Positions 44,533 through 56,666 are shown, counted from the stretch's first letter. The stretch: DNA of 64,000 bases from Deltaproteobacteria bacterium (GCA_016218725.1 JACRDB010000009.1:1-64000), one strand, 5' to 3'. Program-made: numbers and translations. The notes: generated from the sequence alone by a model not told the origin.

Positions 44533-46425
44533 ATGACAGACCGGGCGCTGGTGGAGGAGCTCAAGGCCCGGCTCGACCTGGTGGAGCTGGTGGGGCAGTA
44601 CGTGCCGCTGCGCCGCGCGGGGACCAACCACCTGGCGCGCTGTCCCTTCCACGACGAGAAGACGCCGAGCTTCAACGTCAGCGCCGAGAAGGGGATGTAC
44701 TTCTGCTTCGGGTGCAAGGCCCACGGGGACGCCCTGCGCTTCTACCAGGAGATGGAGGGGGTGACCTTCCCGGAGGCCCTGAGGGCCCTGGCGGAGCGGG
44801 TAGGGATCGAGCTGCCGGAGACCAGGGACCCCGCCCGGGTGGCCGAGGAGCGGCGCCAGCGGGACCTGACCGAGCGGCTCCAGGCCGTGTGCGAGGCCGC
44901 CGCGCAGTACTACGAGCGGTCGCTCCTGGACGCGACCTTCAGCGAGCTGGCCCGCGGGGCCCTGGAGGAGCGGGGGGTGACCCTGGAGACCGCCGGGAGC
45001 TTCCGTCTGGGGTACGCCCCGGCGCAGTGGGACGGGCTCACGGCGCACCTTCGCAAGCTGGACCTGTCCCCCGCGGACGGGGAGCTGGCGGGCTTGCTCC
45101 TGCCGGGCCGCGGGGGCGGCTGGTACGACCGCTTCCGACACCGGTTGATGTTCCCGATCCTCGATCGCGGGGGCCGGGTGGTGGCCTTCTCGGGGAGGGT
45201 GCTGCCGGGCTCCGAGGAGCTCCCCGAGGGGATCGTCCCGGAGGACGCGGGCAAGTACGTGAACTCCCCGGAGACGCCGCTCTACCGCAAGAGCGAGCTG
45301 CTCTATGGCCTGGCCAACGCCCGGATGGCCATGCGACAGCGGGCCGAGGCGGTGCTGGTCGAGGGGAACTTCGACGTGGTGCAGATGCACCAGCACGGGT
45401 TCCAGGAGACCGTGGCGCCCCTCGGGACGAGCTTCACCGAGGCCCAGGCGAAGCTCCTTCGGCGCTTCGCGGAGACCGTGGTGCTGGTGTTCGATGGGGA
45501 CGAGGCAGGCCGGAAGGCCGCCCGGACCGCCCACCCGGTGTGCGCCAGGGTGGGGCTCATCGCCGGGGTGGTGGCCCTCCCCGAGAAGCTGGACCCGGAC
45601 TCGTTCCTGAGGAGCGCCCAACCCGGTCACGGCACCCAGGAGATGGCCGAGAGGCTCCGGCACCCGCAGGGCATCGTGGAGTGGCTCATTCGGGACACGG
45701 CCACCACCTGCGGGGACATGACCCCGGAGAGGGTCGCCGCCGTGAGGAGCCTCGCGCCGGTGATCGCAGCGGTGCGGGACGGCATCGAGCGGGATGTGTA
45801 CGTGCGCGTGGCCGCCAAGGCCCTGTACCTGGATGAGGCCCAGGTGCGCACCGCCCTTCGGGAGCACCAGCAGCATGCCGCCCGCGCCGACGACCCCTTC
45901 TCCCGCGATGACGCAGCGCGGCGTCCAGGGCTGGCGGTGCCACCCTCCAACCCGGATGACCCCTCCGAGGGGGACCAGCGCCGGGCCAAGGCCAACGCCC
46001 TGGAGGCCGTGCTGCTCTGCCAGGAACTCCTGGAGACGCCCGCCGCGGAGGCCCTGGAGGGGCTCCTCGGGGAGCGCTTCGGCCCGGTGGTGGCCCTGGC
46101 CCGGAGGCAGTGGCTTGAGCGCCGGAGGCTGGACGGCGAGAGCCTCCTCTCGCTCTGCCCGGACGACAAGGCCCGGACCTGGATGGCCGCGAGGCTCGTC
46201 CCTCGGGGGGACCTCCCCAAGGACCTGTCCGAGCGCCAGGCCGTGGCCCTGAATGACGCCGTGGCCATGCTCCGGCGCGCCAGGTCCATGCAGGAGGCCC
46301 GGGTGCTCAAGCAGCAGGCCGCGCGCTCCGGGCTCCAGGGGGACCCGGCCGCGGAGGTCGGGACGCTGAATGAACAGCTCCGGCTCAAGCGGGAGCTGGC
46401 AAGACCGAAGAGGGGTGGCCCGTGA
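44533..46425 (+). CDS. dnaG: DNA primase
   Basis: The product has 630 residues and makes RNA primers for DNA replication. The N-terminal CHC2 zinc finger has C37, H40, C58 and C61 (CPFHDEKTPSFNVS; YFCFGCKAHGD). A DnaG catalytic core and toprim domain follow (EAVLVEGNFDVVQMHQHGF, VVLVFDGDEAGRKAA), with a C-terminal helicase-binding part. ATG 44533 fits the family start. rpoD lies 76 bp downstream, as in the classic macromolecular synthesis operon, but rpsU is not upstream. The 255-bp gap before the gene is AT-richer and may hold a promoter. Confidence 0.95.
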   Translation: MTDRALVEELKARLDLVELVGQYVPLRRAGTNHLARCPFHDEKTPSFNVSAEKGMYFCFGCKAHGDALRFYQEMEGVTFPEALRALAERVGIELPETRDPARVAEERRQRDLTERLQAVCEAAAQYYERSLLDATFSELARGALEERGVTLETAGSFRLGYAPAQWDGLTAHLRKLDLSPADGELAGLLLPGRGGGWYDRFRHRLMFPILDRGGRVVAFSGRVLPGSEELPEGIVPEDAGKYVNSPETPLYRKSELLYGLANARMAMRQRAEAVLVEGNFDVVQMHQHGFQETVAPLGTSFTEAQAKLLRRFAETVVLVFDGDEAGRKAARTAHPVCARVGLIAGVVALPEKLDPDSFLRSAQPGHGTQEMAERLRHPQGIVEWLIRDTATTCGDMTPERVAAVRSLAPVIAAVRDGIERDVYVRVAAKALYLDEAQVRTALREHQQHAARADDPFSRDDAARRPGLAVPPSNPDDPSEGDQRRAKANALEAVLLCQELLETPAAEALEGLLGERFGPVVALARRQWLERRRLDGESLLSLCPDDKARTWMAARLVPRGDLPKDLSERQAVALNDAVAMLRRARSMQEARVLKQQAARSGLQGDPAAEVGTLNEQLRLKRELARPKRGGP

Positions 46426-46501
46426 CGTTTCGCGGCTGCCTGGGAGTTGACGGATGGCGGGGTGCGGTGCATCACCCATCGCCGCGCAGAGGAGCGACTG
46501 G

Positions 46502-48892
<2,391 letters not shown>

Positions 48893-48898
48893 GCGCCC

Positions 48899-51220
48899 GT
48901 GCGCCACCCGCGGGTGGTCTCGGTGTCTCACCTACCGTTCACTACACTCACCCTCGCGCTCTGGCTGTCCTGGCCAGGGCTTCCCGCGGCGCAACCCGCG
49001 CGGGTGACCTTCGCCCCGGGCGTCACGTACACACGGAGGGTGTTCGTCCGCGGGACCCGACGGAGCCCCGTACACACGGTCACCGTGGACCTCTGCCGCC
49101 CCGGGGTGGAGCTCCGGGTGTCCTCCCCCGCCGAGGGGGGCCGCACGGTGCCCGCCTGGGCGCGCCGCGTGGACGCCGCCGTGGCGGTCAACGGAGACTA
49201 CTTCGAGGGCGCACCACCGAGGCCGCTGGGGCCCTCCCGCGGCGCGGGCGTCTGGTGGCCCCACAGCCCCCGCGAGCACCGCGACGCGCTCCTCCTGGCG
49301 GGGGCCTCCGGGCGCCTGGAGGCCGTCACACCAAGGGATCCCACGCGGCCCGCCCTCTGGGCGGACACCCCCCGGTGGCTGCCCCCGGGCTTCACCGAGG
49401 TGCTCGCGGCGCGGGAGCAGGTGCTCGCGGCGGGGGTGGCGCGCACGAGCCCGTTTGTACGGCCCCAGCCCGGGAGGCACCCGAGGACCGCCCTGGGGCT
49501 CTCCAGGGACCGGCACACCCTGTGGCTGGTGGTGGTCGAGGGGAGGCGCCCGGGGGCCTCCGGGGTCACCGCGCGCGAGCTGGGCGAGCTCCTGCGGGAG
49601 CTCGGCGCCTGGGACGGCTTCAAGCTCGACGGGGGCGGCTCGGCGACCCTGTACCTCCGCGGCCGCGGCGTGATGAACCGCCCGAGCGACGGAGCCCCGA
49701 GGGTGGTGGCCAACCACTTCGGGGTGCTCCTGCGTCCGGAAGGCCCCGGCGCCCCTCCGCGGTGCCCCGCGGTGGCCCCGGCGCCGCCCCTGGAGGCGCC
49801 CCCCGAAGTCTTGACCGGCGCGCGGGGGCATGATCCCACAGGGACCATGGAAGCCACTGAACCGTCTCCGCCTGCGCCCCGGTTCAACGCCCGGGCCGTG
49901 GTCCCGCTGGCGCTCTTGTTCCTCGGGAGCGTCGCGGCGATCTTCTCACCCGCCGGCGAGGGCTCCGCCGGGGGCCACGCGCCGGACACCGGCGACACCG
50001 CGTGGATGCTCACCGCCAGCGCCCTGGTGCTCCTGATGACCCCGGGGCTGTCGTTCTTCTACGGCGGCATGGTGAGGCCCAAGAACATGCTCTCCACCAT
50101 GCTCCAGAGCTTCATCGCCATGGGCGTCGTGAGCCTGATCTGGGTGGTGGTGGGCTTCAGCCTCGCCTTCGGCCGGAGCGTCGGCGGCGTGGTGGGGGAC
50201 CCTCGGACCTTCTTCATGTTCCAGGGCGTCCGGGAGCTCACGGACCCGGACCTGTCGCCCACGATCCCGCTGCTGCTCTTCGCGCTCTTCCAGCTCAAGT
50301 TCGCCATCATCACCCCGGCGCTGGTCAGCGGGAGCTTCGCCGAGCGGGTGCGCTTCTCGGCGTACCTCCTGTTCATTTCGTTGTTCACCCTGGTGGTGTA
50401 CTGCCCGCTGGCCCACGCCACCTGGCACCCCCAGGGCCTGCTCCACAGGTATGGCCTCCTGGACTTCGCCGGGGGCACCGTGGTGCACATGTCCGCGGGC
50501 ATCGCCGCGCTCACGGGCGCGCGCTTCCTGGGCAAGCGCGCGGACCATGAGCCCGGCCAGGCCCACCCTCCGGCGCACATCCCCTACGTCCTCCTCGGCA
50601 CGGGCATGCTCTGGTTCGGCTGGTTCGGCTTCAACGCCGGCAGCGCCTTGACGGCCTCGCCCACCGCGGCCCACGCGTTCCTGACCACCAACACCGCCAG
50701 CGCGTCGGCCATGCTCGCGTGGATGCTCCTGGAGCGCGTCCGGGGCCTGCGCCCGAGCGCCCTCGGGGCATGCATCGGCGCCGTGGTGGGCCTGGTGGCC
50801 ATCACCCCCGCGGCGGGCTTCGTGGCCGTCGGCCCCAGCATCTTCATCGGTGTAACCGCCGCCGTGGCAAGCACCTACGCGGTGCACCTGAAGACCCGGT
50901 CCACCCTGGACGACACCCTGGACGTGTTCCCCTGCCACGGCGTGGGGGGCATCGTCGGGATGATCCTGACGGGCGTCTTCGCCGACCAGAGGGTGAACTC
51001 CGCCGGCGCCAACGGGCTCTTCCAGGGCAACCCCGCCCTCTTCTGGAAGCACCTCCTGGCCGTGCCCGGGTTGTGCCTGCTGGTCTTTGTAGCCTCCTGG
51101 GTGCTTTACAAAATCACCGACATGATCGTGCCCATGAGGGTGTCCGCCGAGCACGAGGCCCTGGGCCTGGACCTCTCGCAGCACGGCGAGAGCATTGGCC
51201 TCCCGCGCGAGCAGCACTGA
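48899..51220 (+). CDS. Phosphodiester glycosidase-ammonium transporter fusion
   Basis: One reading frame of 773 residues joins two unrelated domains. Residues 1-280 are a secreted NAGPA-type phosphodiester glycosidase (signal [16 protein letters not shown], then AVNGDYF and [12 protein letters not shown]). After a Pro-rich linker of about 45 residues, residues 320-773 form an Amt ammonium channel, with [21 protein letters not shown] and the twin His in HMSAGIAAL and [12 protein letters not shown] 49847 (457 residues) would give a separate transporter with its own signal-like span. No stop separates the two, so fusion, internal start or a missed frameshift all remain open. Confidence 0.8.
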   Translation: MRHPRVVSVSHLPFTTLTLALWLSWPGLPAAQPARVTFAPGVTYTRRVFVRGTRRSPVHTVTVDLCRPGVELRVSSPAEGGRTVPAWARRVDAAVAVNGDYFEGAPPRPLGPSRGAGVWWPHSPREHRDALLLAGASGRLEAVTPRDPTRPALWADTPRWLPPGFTEVLAAREQVLAAGVARTSPFVRPQPGRHPRTALGLSRDRHTLWLVVVEGRRPGASGVTARELGELLRELGAWDGFKLDGGGSATLYLRGRGVMNRPSDGAPRVVANHFGVLLRPEGPGAPPRCPAVAPAPPLEAPPEVLTGARGHDPTGTMEATEPSPPAPRFNARAVVPLALLFLGSVAAIFSPAGEGSAGGHAPDTGDTAWMLTASALVLLMTPGLSFFYGGMVRPKNMLSTMLQSFIAMGVVSLIWVVVGFSLAFGRSVGGVVGDPRTFFMFQGVRELTDPDLSPTIPLLLFALFQLKFAIITPALVSGSFAERVRFSAYLLFISLFTLVVYCPLAHATWHPQGLLHRYGLLDFAGGTVVHMSAGIAALTGARFLGKRADHEPGQAHPPAHIPYVLLGTGMLWFGWFGFNAGSALTASPTAAHAFLTTNTASASAMLAWMLLERVRGLRPSALGACIGAVVGLVAITPAAGFVAVGPSIFIGVTAAVASTYAVHLKTRSTLDDTLDVFPCHGVGGIVGMILTGVFADQRVNSAGANGLFQGNPALFWKHLLAVPGLCLLVFVASWVLYKITDMIVPMRVSAEHEALGLDLSQHGESIGLPREQH

Positions 51221-51222
51221 CC

Positions 51223-52521
51223 GTGGACCGCGCCGCCCTGGTGGCGCTCGACAAGCGCAGGGTGTGGCATCCCTACACCCCCACGGACGAGTACCTCGCC
51301 TCCACGGACCCGCTGGTGCTCACCGCCTGCGAGGGCGCGTGGCTCACGGACATGAACGGGAGGCGCTACCTCGACGGCAACGGGTCCTGGTGGGTGAGCA
51401 CCCTCGGGCACCGGCACCCGAGGCTGGTCGAGGCCCTCGTGCGCCAGGCCCGCTCGCTCCCCCACGGGTCCCTGGCGGGCTGCACCCACGAGCCCGCCGC
51501 GCGCCTCGCCGACCGGCTCGTGGCGCTCGCCCCGGAGGGCCTCGACCGGGTGTTCTATTCCGACAACGGCAGCACCGCGGTGGAGGTGGCCCTGAAGGTG
51601 TGCGGCCACTACTGGGCCCAGAACGGCCGCCCCCGGCGCACGCTCTTCCTCGCCCTGGGCGGGGCCTTCCATGGCGAAACCCTCGGCGCCACCAGCCTCG
51701 GCGGCGTGGAGGCCTTCCGGAGGGTGTACGACCCCTGGACCTTCGAGGTCCTCCGGGCCCCGGCCCCCGACGAGCCCGGCGGCTGGGAGCGGGCCTTCCT
51801 GGCCCTGGAGCGCGCGGTGCTCGAGCGCTCGGACGCGCTCGCCGCGGTGGTGCTGGAGCCCGTCGTCCAGGGCGCCGCGGGGATGCGCATCTACCCGCCG
51901 GAGTACGTCTCCCGCGTGCGGGCGCTCACCCGTCACGTAGACACCTTCCTGGTGGCCGACGAGGTGTTCACCGGCCTCGGTCGCACGGGAGCTCGCTGGG
52001 CCTGCGACCTCGCGGGGGTGAGCCCCGACGTCCTCTGCACCGCCAAGGCCCTCTCCGGGGGACTGCTCCCCTTCGCGGCCACGCTGGTCACCGAGAGGAT
52101 CTTTGATGGCTTCCGCGGAGACCGCTCGCGCACGTTCTGGTACGGGCACTCGTACTGCGGCAACCCCCTCGGGGCCGCCGTGGCCCTGGAGGCCCTGGAC
52201 GTCTACGTAGACGAAATGGTGCTTGAGGGGATCCCCCCCCGCGCCGCGCGCATCGCGGAGAGAATGAGCGCCCTGGGCGCGCTCCCGGGGGTCTCCAACC
52301 CCCGCGCCCTGGGCATGGTGGGGGCCGTGGACCTCGGGGGCGGTGGGTACCTCTCCCGCGCGGGCTGGAGGGTGTACTCCCAGGCCCTCGCCCGCGGCGC
52401 GTACCTGCGCCCCCTCGGGGACACGGTGTACCTCGCCCCGGCGCTCAACATCCCCCTCGGGGACCTGGACGCGCTCCTGGACGCCCTGGAGCAGAGCGTC
52501 CGCGCCGCGCTGTCGCTTTGA
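51223..52521 (+). CDS. bioA: Adenosylmethionine-8-amino-7-oxononanoate aminotransferase
   Basis: The product has 432 residues and carries out the third step of biotin synthesis, moving an amino group from SAM to KAPA. Motifs fit the class III aminotransferases: VWHPYTPTDEY at the substrate end, GNGSWWVSTLGHRHP, SDNGSTAVEVALK, VVLEPVVQGAAGM, and AKALSGGLLPFAATL with the PLP lysine. GTG 51223 was chosen because the gene follows the transporter stop after two bases; the frame extends upstream only as a shadow. No other biotin gene is in the window. The 202 bp after it (52522-52723) are AT-richer and hold no evident gene. Confidence 0.93.
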   Translation: MDRAALVALDKRRVWHPYTPTDEYLASTDPLVLTACEGAWLTDMNGRRYLDGNGSWWVSTLGHRHPRLVEALVRQARSLPHGSLAGCTHEPAARLADRLVALAPEGLDRVFYSDNGSTAVEVALKVCGHYWAQNGRPRRTLFLALGGAFHGETLGATSLGGVEAFRRVYDPWTFEVLRAPAPDEPGGWERAFLALERAVLERSDALAAVVLEPVVQGAAGMRIYPPEYVSRVRALTRHVDTFLVADEVFTGLGRTGARWACDLAGVSPDVLCTAKALSGGLLPFAATLVTERIFDGFRGDRSRTFWYGHSYCGNPLGAAVALEALDVYVDEMVLEGIPPRAARIAERMSALGALPGVSNPRALGMVGAVDLGGGGYLSRAGWRVYSQALARGAYLRPLGDTVYLAPALNIPLGDLDALLDALEQSVRAALSL

Positions 52522-52723
52522 GCCGTTGGGACCTTGACGCGGTGCGTGATCGTGACCAAGTTACAAAACCTGCTCATGAAGCTGTTCCCCACCCAGACCT
52601 ACATCTCCATGCTGTGGTTCCTCCAGCGTGGTCCATGCACGGTGACGGGCGTGGGAGACAACTGAGCGGACACCGGGACTTTGCACTGAGGAGCCGCAGC
52701 CGCCTCGCAGCATCCCGGGAGGG

Positions 52724-54205
52724 ATGACACCAGAGGCGGCGCGCGGCGACGGTGCGGTCATGGAACGGTTGGAACGCTTGAAACGGTGGCTCCCCTCGCG
52801 CTGGCGACGGAGTCCCGGCGCGGGAGGAGCCAGGCTTGAGGGCTCCGGGAGCACCCACGAGGTGCTCAAGCTCTCGTGGCCCATCGCCGCGGCGATGCTC
52901 GGCGACACGGCCATGGGGCTGGTGGACACGAAGCTGGTGGGGGTGCTGGGCCCCTCGGCGCTGGCGGGCGTAGGGCTCGCCACGGTGCTGATGTACACGA
53001 ACTACTCGGTGGTCTTCGGGCTCATGCGGGGCGTGAAGGTCCGCGTGGCGTACGCCCTCGGGCAGGACCGCCCGCAGGACGCGGCGCGCTACGCCCACGC
53101 GGGGGTGCTCCTCGGGTTCCTCTGCGGCGCCCTGGTGTGGGTGCTCGCCCGGGACGCCACCTGGGCCCTGGAGGCCCTGCGCGTGGACCCGTCGCTGGTG
53201 CCCTACGCGCGGGACTTCCTCGCGGCGCGCACGGTGGCGGCGCCCGCGTCGTGCGTGCTCTCGGCCATGGTGCAGTACCGCCAGGGCCTCGGGGACTCGC
53301 GCACGCCCATGCGGGTGAGCCTCGCGGGCAACGTGCTCAACGCCCTCCTGGCCTGGGCGCTCATCCATGGAGCCCTGGGGCTGCCGGCCCTCGGGGTCCG
53401 CGGCGCGGGCTACGCCACGGCCCTGGTCGAGACCCTCAACGCCTCGGTGCTCCTCCTGCGGCTGCACCGCGAGAGCGCTCAGGGCCCGCGCTCCAAGCTC
53501 GGTCTCCTGGCGGCCTTGAAGGAGGTCTGCGGGCTCGGCGTCCCCACGGGGCTGCAGTTCGGCGTGGAGACCCTGGCCTTCACGGCCTTCACGGCGGTGC
53601 TGGGCGGTATGGGCGCGGTGCAGATGGCCGCCAACCAGGTGGCCCTCTCCATCCTGCGCGTGAGCTTCCTGCCGGGGATCGCCGTCTCCGAGGCGGCCAG
53701 CGTGCTGGTGGGCAAGGCCCTCGGGCGCCGGAGGCTCCCCGAGGCCGACGCCGTCACGGCCTCGGCGCTACGCGTGGCTATCACGTTCATGTGCGCCTGC
53801 GGGGTGGTCTTCGCCCTGGTGGGCGAGCACATCGCCGCGAGCTTCACCACGGACCGCGAGGTCGTGGCCGTGGTGCGCAGGCTCCTCCTCGCGGCGGCCG
53901 TGTTCCAGCTCGGCGACGCGGTGAACATCGTCCTGCGGGGCGCCCTCCGGGGCGCAAGGGACGTGCGCGCGGTGATGGTCATCGGCGTGGTGGTGGTCTG
54001 GGTCACGCTCCCGGGCGCCGCGTGGCTCTTCGGGAAGCACTACGGCCTCGGGGCCCTCGGGGCCTGGCTCGGCTTCATCGCCGAGACGGCCCTGGCCAGC
54101 GCCCTCCTCGCCTGGCGCTGGCTCCGAGGCTCCTGGAGGGAGGAGTACCCCTCCCCACGGGAACAGTCCGCCCCCAACGGAATCCAGGCGCTTCCGGCGC
54201 TCTAG
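52724..54205 (+). CDS. MATE-family multidrug/sodium exporter
   Basis: The product has 493 residues with about 12 spans in two similar halves, as in MATE transporters (LVDTKLVGVLGPSALAGVGLATVL and GMGAVQMAANQVALSILRVSFLPG). It probably exports drugs or metabolites in exchange for sodium or protons. About 45 extra residues precede the first span. The ATG at 52724 has GGGAGGG upstream. The next gene is a small lipoprotein 108 bp downstream. Confidence 0.88.
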   Translation: MTPEAARGDGAVMERLERLKRWLPSRWRRSPGAGGARLEGSGSTHEVLKLSWPIAAAMLGDTAMGLVDTKLVGVLGPSALAGVGLATVLMYTNYSVVFGLMRGVKVRVAYALGQDRPQDAARYAHAGVLLGFLCGALVWVLARDATWALEALRVDPSLVPYARDFLAARTVAAPASCVLSAMVQYRQGLGDSRTPMRVSLAGNVLNALLAWALIHGALGLPALGVRGAGYATALVETLNASVLLLRLHRESAQGPRSKLGLLAALKEVCGLGVPTGLQFGVETLAFTAFTAVLGGMGAVQMAANQVALSILRVSFLPGIAVSEAASVLVGKALGRRRLPEADAVTASALRVAITFMCACGVVFALVGEHIAASFTTDREVVAVVRRLLLAAAVFQLGDAVNIVLRGALRGARDVRAVMVIGVVVVWVTLPGAAWLFGKHYGLGALGAWLGFIAETALASALLAWRWLRGSWREEYPSPREQSAPNGIQALPAL

Positions 54206-54312
54206 GAATGTGTTGACAGCCGAGGCGCGCACAAGGCATGACGGTGCGCGCTTCGGCGGGGTGCCTCGAACAATCCCACGAACCCCTCCGCCGAGCGGGA
54301 GACTAGAGCCCC

Positions 54313-54585
54313 ATGAAGAACGACACCCGCTCCAAGATCCTCGCCATGGTGACCGTGGCCCTGGGCGCCGGCGCCGCGCTCAACGCCTGCTCTTCCAGCC
54401 CCCCTCCGGCGGCCACTCCCGCGGCCACCACCTCCTCCGGCGGCCAGGCGGGCTCCTGCGGCGGTCAGGGCGGCTCCTGCGGCGGCGGTCGCGCCCCGGC
54501 GGCGGGCTCGGCCACCCCGGCGGCGGGTGCCACCCCCGCGGCGGGCGCCACCCCCGCGCCGGCCACGCCCGCTCCCACGCCCTGA
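54313..54585 (+). CDS. Small Gly/Cys- and Ala/Pro-repeat lipoprotein
   Basis: The product has 90 residues. The signal peptide ends in the lipobox AALNACSSS. The mature part begins with a Pro/Ala/Thr spacer, then a Gly/Cys cluster (GGQAGSCGGQGGSCGGG) and a tail of AAGATPA-like repeats. The Cys pair in a Gly-rich setting could bind metal or be modified. No family is recognised. ATG 54313 is the natural start. It lies 11 bp from the stop of the opposing kinase gene. Confidence 0.65.
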   Translation: MKNDTRSKILAMVTVALGAGAALNACSSSPPPAATPAATTSSGGQAGSCGGQGGSCGGGRAPAAGSATPAAGATPAAGATPAPATPAPTP

Positions 54586-54596
54586 AGCGAGAGAAC

Positions 54597-56486
54597 TCAC
54601 CCCACCCGGAGCGTCGCCTCCGCCAGAAACTCTGCCAGCCGAGTGAGGGCCCGACGCTGCTGCACGTGCCAGCGAGCCTGGGTCACCAGCGCGAGGAGCT
54701 CGTCGGGCTGCCACGGGTCCTTGAGGAGCCCGTAGAGCCTCGCCTCCCGCACCGCAGCGCTCGCCGCGGGGGCCTCCGAGGGCGCCACCAACAACAGCAC
54801 CGCGGCCTCCTCCGAGAGCCGCAGCCCCAGCTCCGAGGCCAGCTCCAGCCCCGAAGGCCCAGGTAGCTCCTGGCGCACCAGCACCACCGCCGGAGCGCTG
54901 GCCTCGGCCACCTGGAGGGCCTCGTCGTAGGAGCCGGCTTCGTGCACCGTGGCCTCCTCGCCGAGGAACTCCCGCAGCACCGCCCGGCGGTCCGGGTCGC
55001 CGTCCACCAGGAGCAGCACCGGAGATGGTTCGTGCTCGAACGATCGCTGTGAATCGTAGAGAGTGTCTGGATTCATGGGTTGTTCATGGATGGAATCCGG
55101 GGGAGCGAGCAAAATGGTTCGAGCATGAACAATCTCCTCCGCGGCGCTCCGCTCGCGGGCGCAGGCGGCGAGCTCCTGGCGGTCCCTGGCGCGGCGCGCG
55201 GAGGCCACGGCCCCCCGGGCGCTCACCAGGGCAGCGGGCCCGTCGCCCCGGAGGCGCCCCTTGAGCGCCGCGAGGCGGTGGAGCCTCGCGCTCACCACGA
55301 GGTCCCCGCGAGGCGCCCGGAGCGTTGCGGCCTCCAGCGCGCCGGAGGCCTCGTCGGCGAGCCCCGGGAGGCCCACATCGGCCGCGACGTTGGCGCTCGC
55401 GGCGCTGGTGAGCACCGCCTGCCTCCGCGCGTCCTGGGCCCCGGCGGGTTGGAGCACCGCGCGGAGCGCCGAGTCCAGCGCCGGGAGGTCCCGGCGGGCG
55501 GCGGCGCAACGGCAGAGCGCCTCGCAGGCGAGGTAGAAGGCCCTGGACCCCGGCGCAGCGCGCTCCAGGGCCTCCTGGGCGTGGGCGCGGGCCTCGGCGT
55601 GAAAACCCCTGCGCGAGAGCACGTCGGCCCTCCGGGCGAGGGCGCCGGGCTCCGAGACGGGTCTCGGCTTCGTGGCCTGGCCCACGGAGCTGGCCGCCAC
55701 CAGCGCCGTGAGCGCTGCCAGCACCGACGAGGCCCCCGGGCGCGCCTCGGGCGTGTGCGACAGGAGCCTCCTGAGGAGGCCCTCCAGCGCACGAGGGAGC
55801 TCCGGGCGCAGCCCTCGGGGCGACGGGGCGGGGTCCAGGAGCACGCTCGCGGTGACCGCCAGCGGTGAGGGACCCACAAAGGGCGCCCGGTTGGTAAAGA
55901 GCTCGAAGAGCAGGCACCCCAGGGAATAGAGCTCCTCGGGGACGCTCCGGAGCGCGGGGTCCCTCAGGCGCTCCGGGGCCAGGGCCCCGGGGGTTCCTCC
56001 GGGGACAAAGCGCCCGCCTACCTGCCCCCCAAGGCCCAGGTCTACCAGACAGAGCTCCGTGTCACACACCACCCGCGCGTTGGCCGGGGTGAGATCCCCA
56101 TGGAGGACCCCGGAGGCGTGGAGGAGCGCCAGCGTACGACACAGGGACCGGGCCAGCGCCAGGGCCTCGGCGAGGGGCACCGGGCCCCGCCGCAGGCGCT
56201 CCTCCAGGGACTCCCCGGGGAGCCACTCCTGGGCCAGCCAGGCGCGGCCCTCGGGGGTCACCCCGTGGGCCCGGTGGGCCACCACCCCGGGAAGGCGCAG
56301 CTCCGCCAGGAGCCTGGCCTCGCGCAGGAGGAGCCGGCGGGAGGTGGCGTCCAGGCCCCGGGACACCTTGAGGGCCACGGCGGCTCCGTCCCGCGTGTCC
56401 CTCGCGTGGAACACCGTGGCGGTGCCGCCCGAGGCCACCTCGGACAGCACCGTGAAGCGTTCCGTAAGCGTCGCGCACAGGTCCAT
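54597..56486 (-). CDS. Ser/Thr kinase-TPR-pseudo-receiver hybrid
   Basis: The product has 629 residues. The kinase domain (about 8-265) has K40, HGDLTPAN (H129-N136) with Gly in place of the usual Arg, and DLG (149-151) instead of DFG, so activity may be altered. Ala/Arg-rich helices follow at about 270-465. The C-terminal 150 residues are a receiver-like domain (VLLLVDGDPDRRAVLREFL; LLKDPWQPDEL), but the phosphoacceptor Asp is R538. Phosphotransfer is therefore unlikely. ATG 55076 could start a free receiver of 159 residues. Confidence 0.82.
   Translation of the reverse strand: MDLCATLTERFTVLSEVASGGTATVFHARDTRDGAAVALKVSRGLDATSRRLLLREARLLAELRLPGVVAHRAHGVTPEGRAWLAQEWLPGESLEERLRRGPVPLAEALALARSLCRTLALLHASGVLHGDLTPANARVVCDTELCLVDLGLGGQVGGRFVPGGTPGALAPERLRDPALRSVPEELYSLGCLLFELFTNRAPFVGPSPLAVTASVLLDPAPSPRGLRPELPRALEGLLRRLLSHTPEARPGASSVLAALTALVAASSVGQATKPRPVSEPGALARRADVLSRRGFHAEARAHAQEALERAAPGSRAFYLACEALCRCAAARRDLPALDSALRAVLQPAGAQDARRQAVLTSAASANVAADVGLPGLADEASGALEAATLRAPRGDLVVSARLHRLAALKGRLRGDGPAALVSARGAVASARRARDRQELAACARERSAAEEIVHARTILLAPPDSIHEQPMNPDTLYDSQRSFEHEPSPVLLLVDGDPDRRAVLREFLGEEATVHEAGSYDEALQVAEASAPAVVLVRQELPGPSGLELASELGLRLSEEAAVLLLVAPSEAPAASAAVREARLYGLLKDPWQPDELLALVTQARWHVQQRRALTRLAEFLAEATLRVG
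55028..55130. promoter_or_regulatory. Paired GTTC-N6-GAAC palindromes inside the hybrid gene
   Basis: GTTCGTGCTCGAAC (55028-55041) and GTTCGAGCATGAAC (55117-55130) share the same inverted half-sites and are 89 bases apart in phase. The surrounding 20 bases also match (ATGGTTC...GAAC.AT). GC falls to about 52% over 55021-55140 in an otherwise GC-rich gene. They flank the ATG at 55076 for the receiver part, so an operator for an internal promoter is possible. They could also be a codon-driven coincidence. Confidence 0.4.
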
Positions 56487-56543
56487 CCGGTGCGCGTATT
56501 TCGGCGCCGACGCCCCTCCCGCGTCAAGACTACGCCGGGGACG

Positions 56544-56651
56544 CTACCCGAGAGGCACCAGGAAGCCCGCCGCCGTCAACGCCAGCACCAGGCACAGCGC
56601 CAGCACCGAAGCCACAAAGCGTCGCTCGTCCAGGGAGAGGTCCGGATGCAT
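56544..56651 (-). CDS. Possible 35-residue membrane microprotein
   Basis: The frame starts with ATG 56651, 16 bases after the coaBC stop (56667), and ends with TAG at 56544. The product has a charged start (HPDLSLDERR) followed by one hydrophobic span (FVASVLALCLVLALTAAGFLV), a common form of bacterial membrane microprotein. No ribosome-binding site is obvious, though coupling to coaBC is possible. No homolog is recognised. Confidence 0.4.
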   Translation of the reverse strand: MHPDLSLDERRFVASVLALCLVLALTAAGFLVPLG

Positions 56652-56666
56652 GGAGGGTGATCGCAA

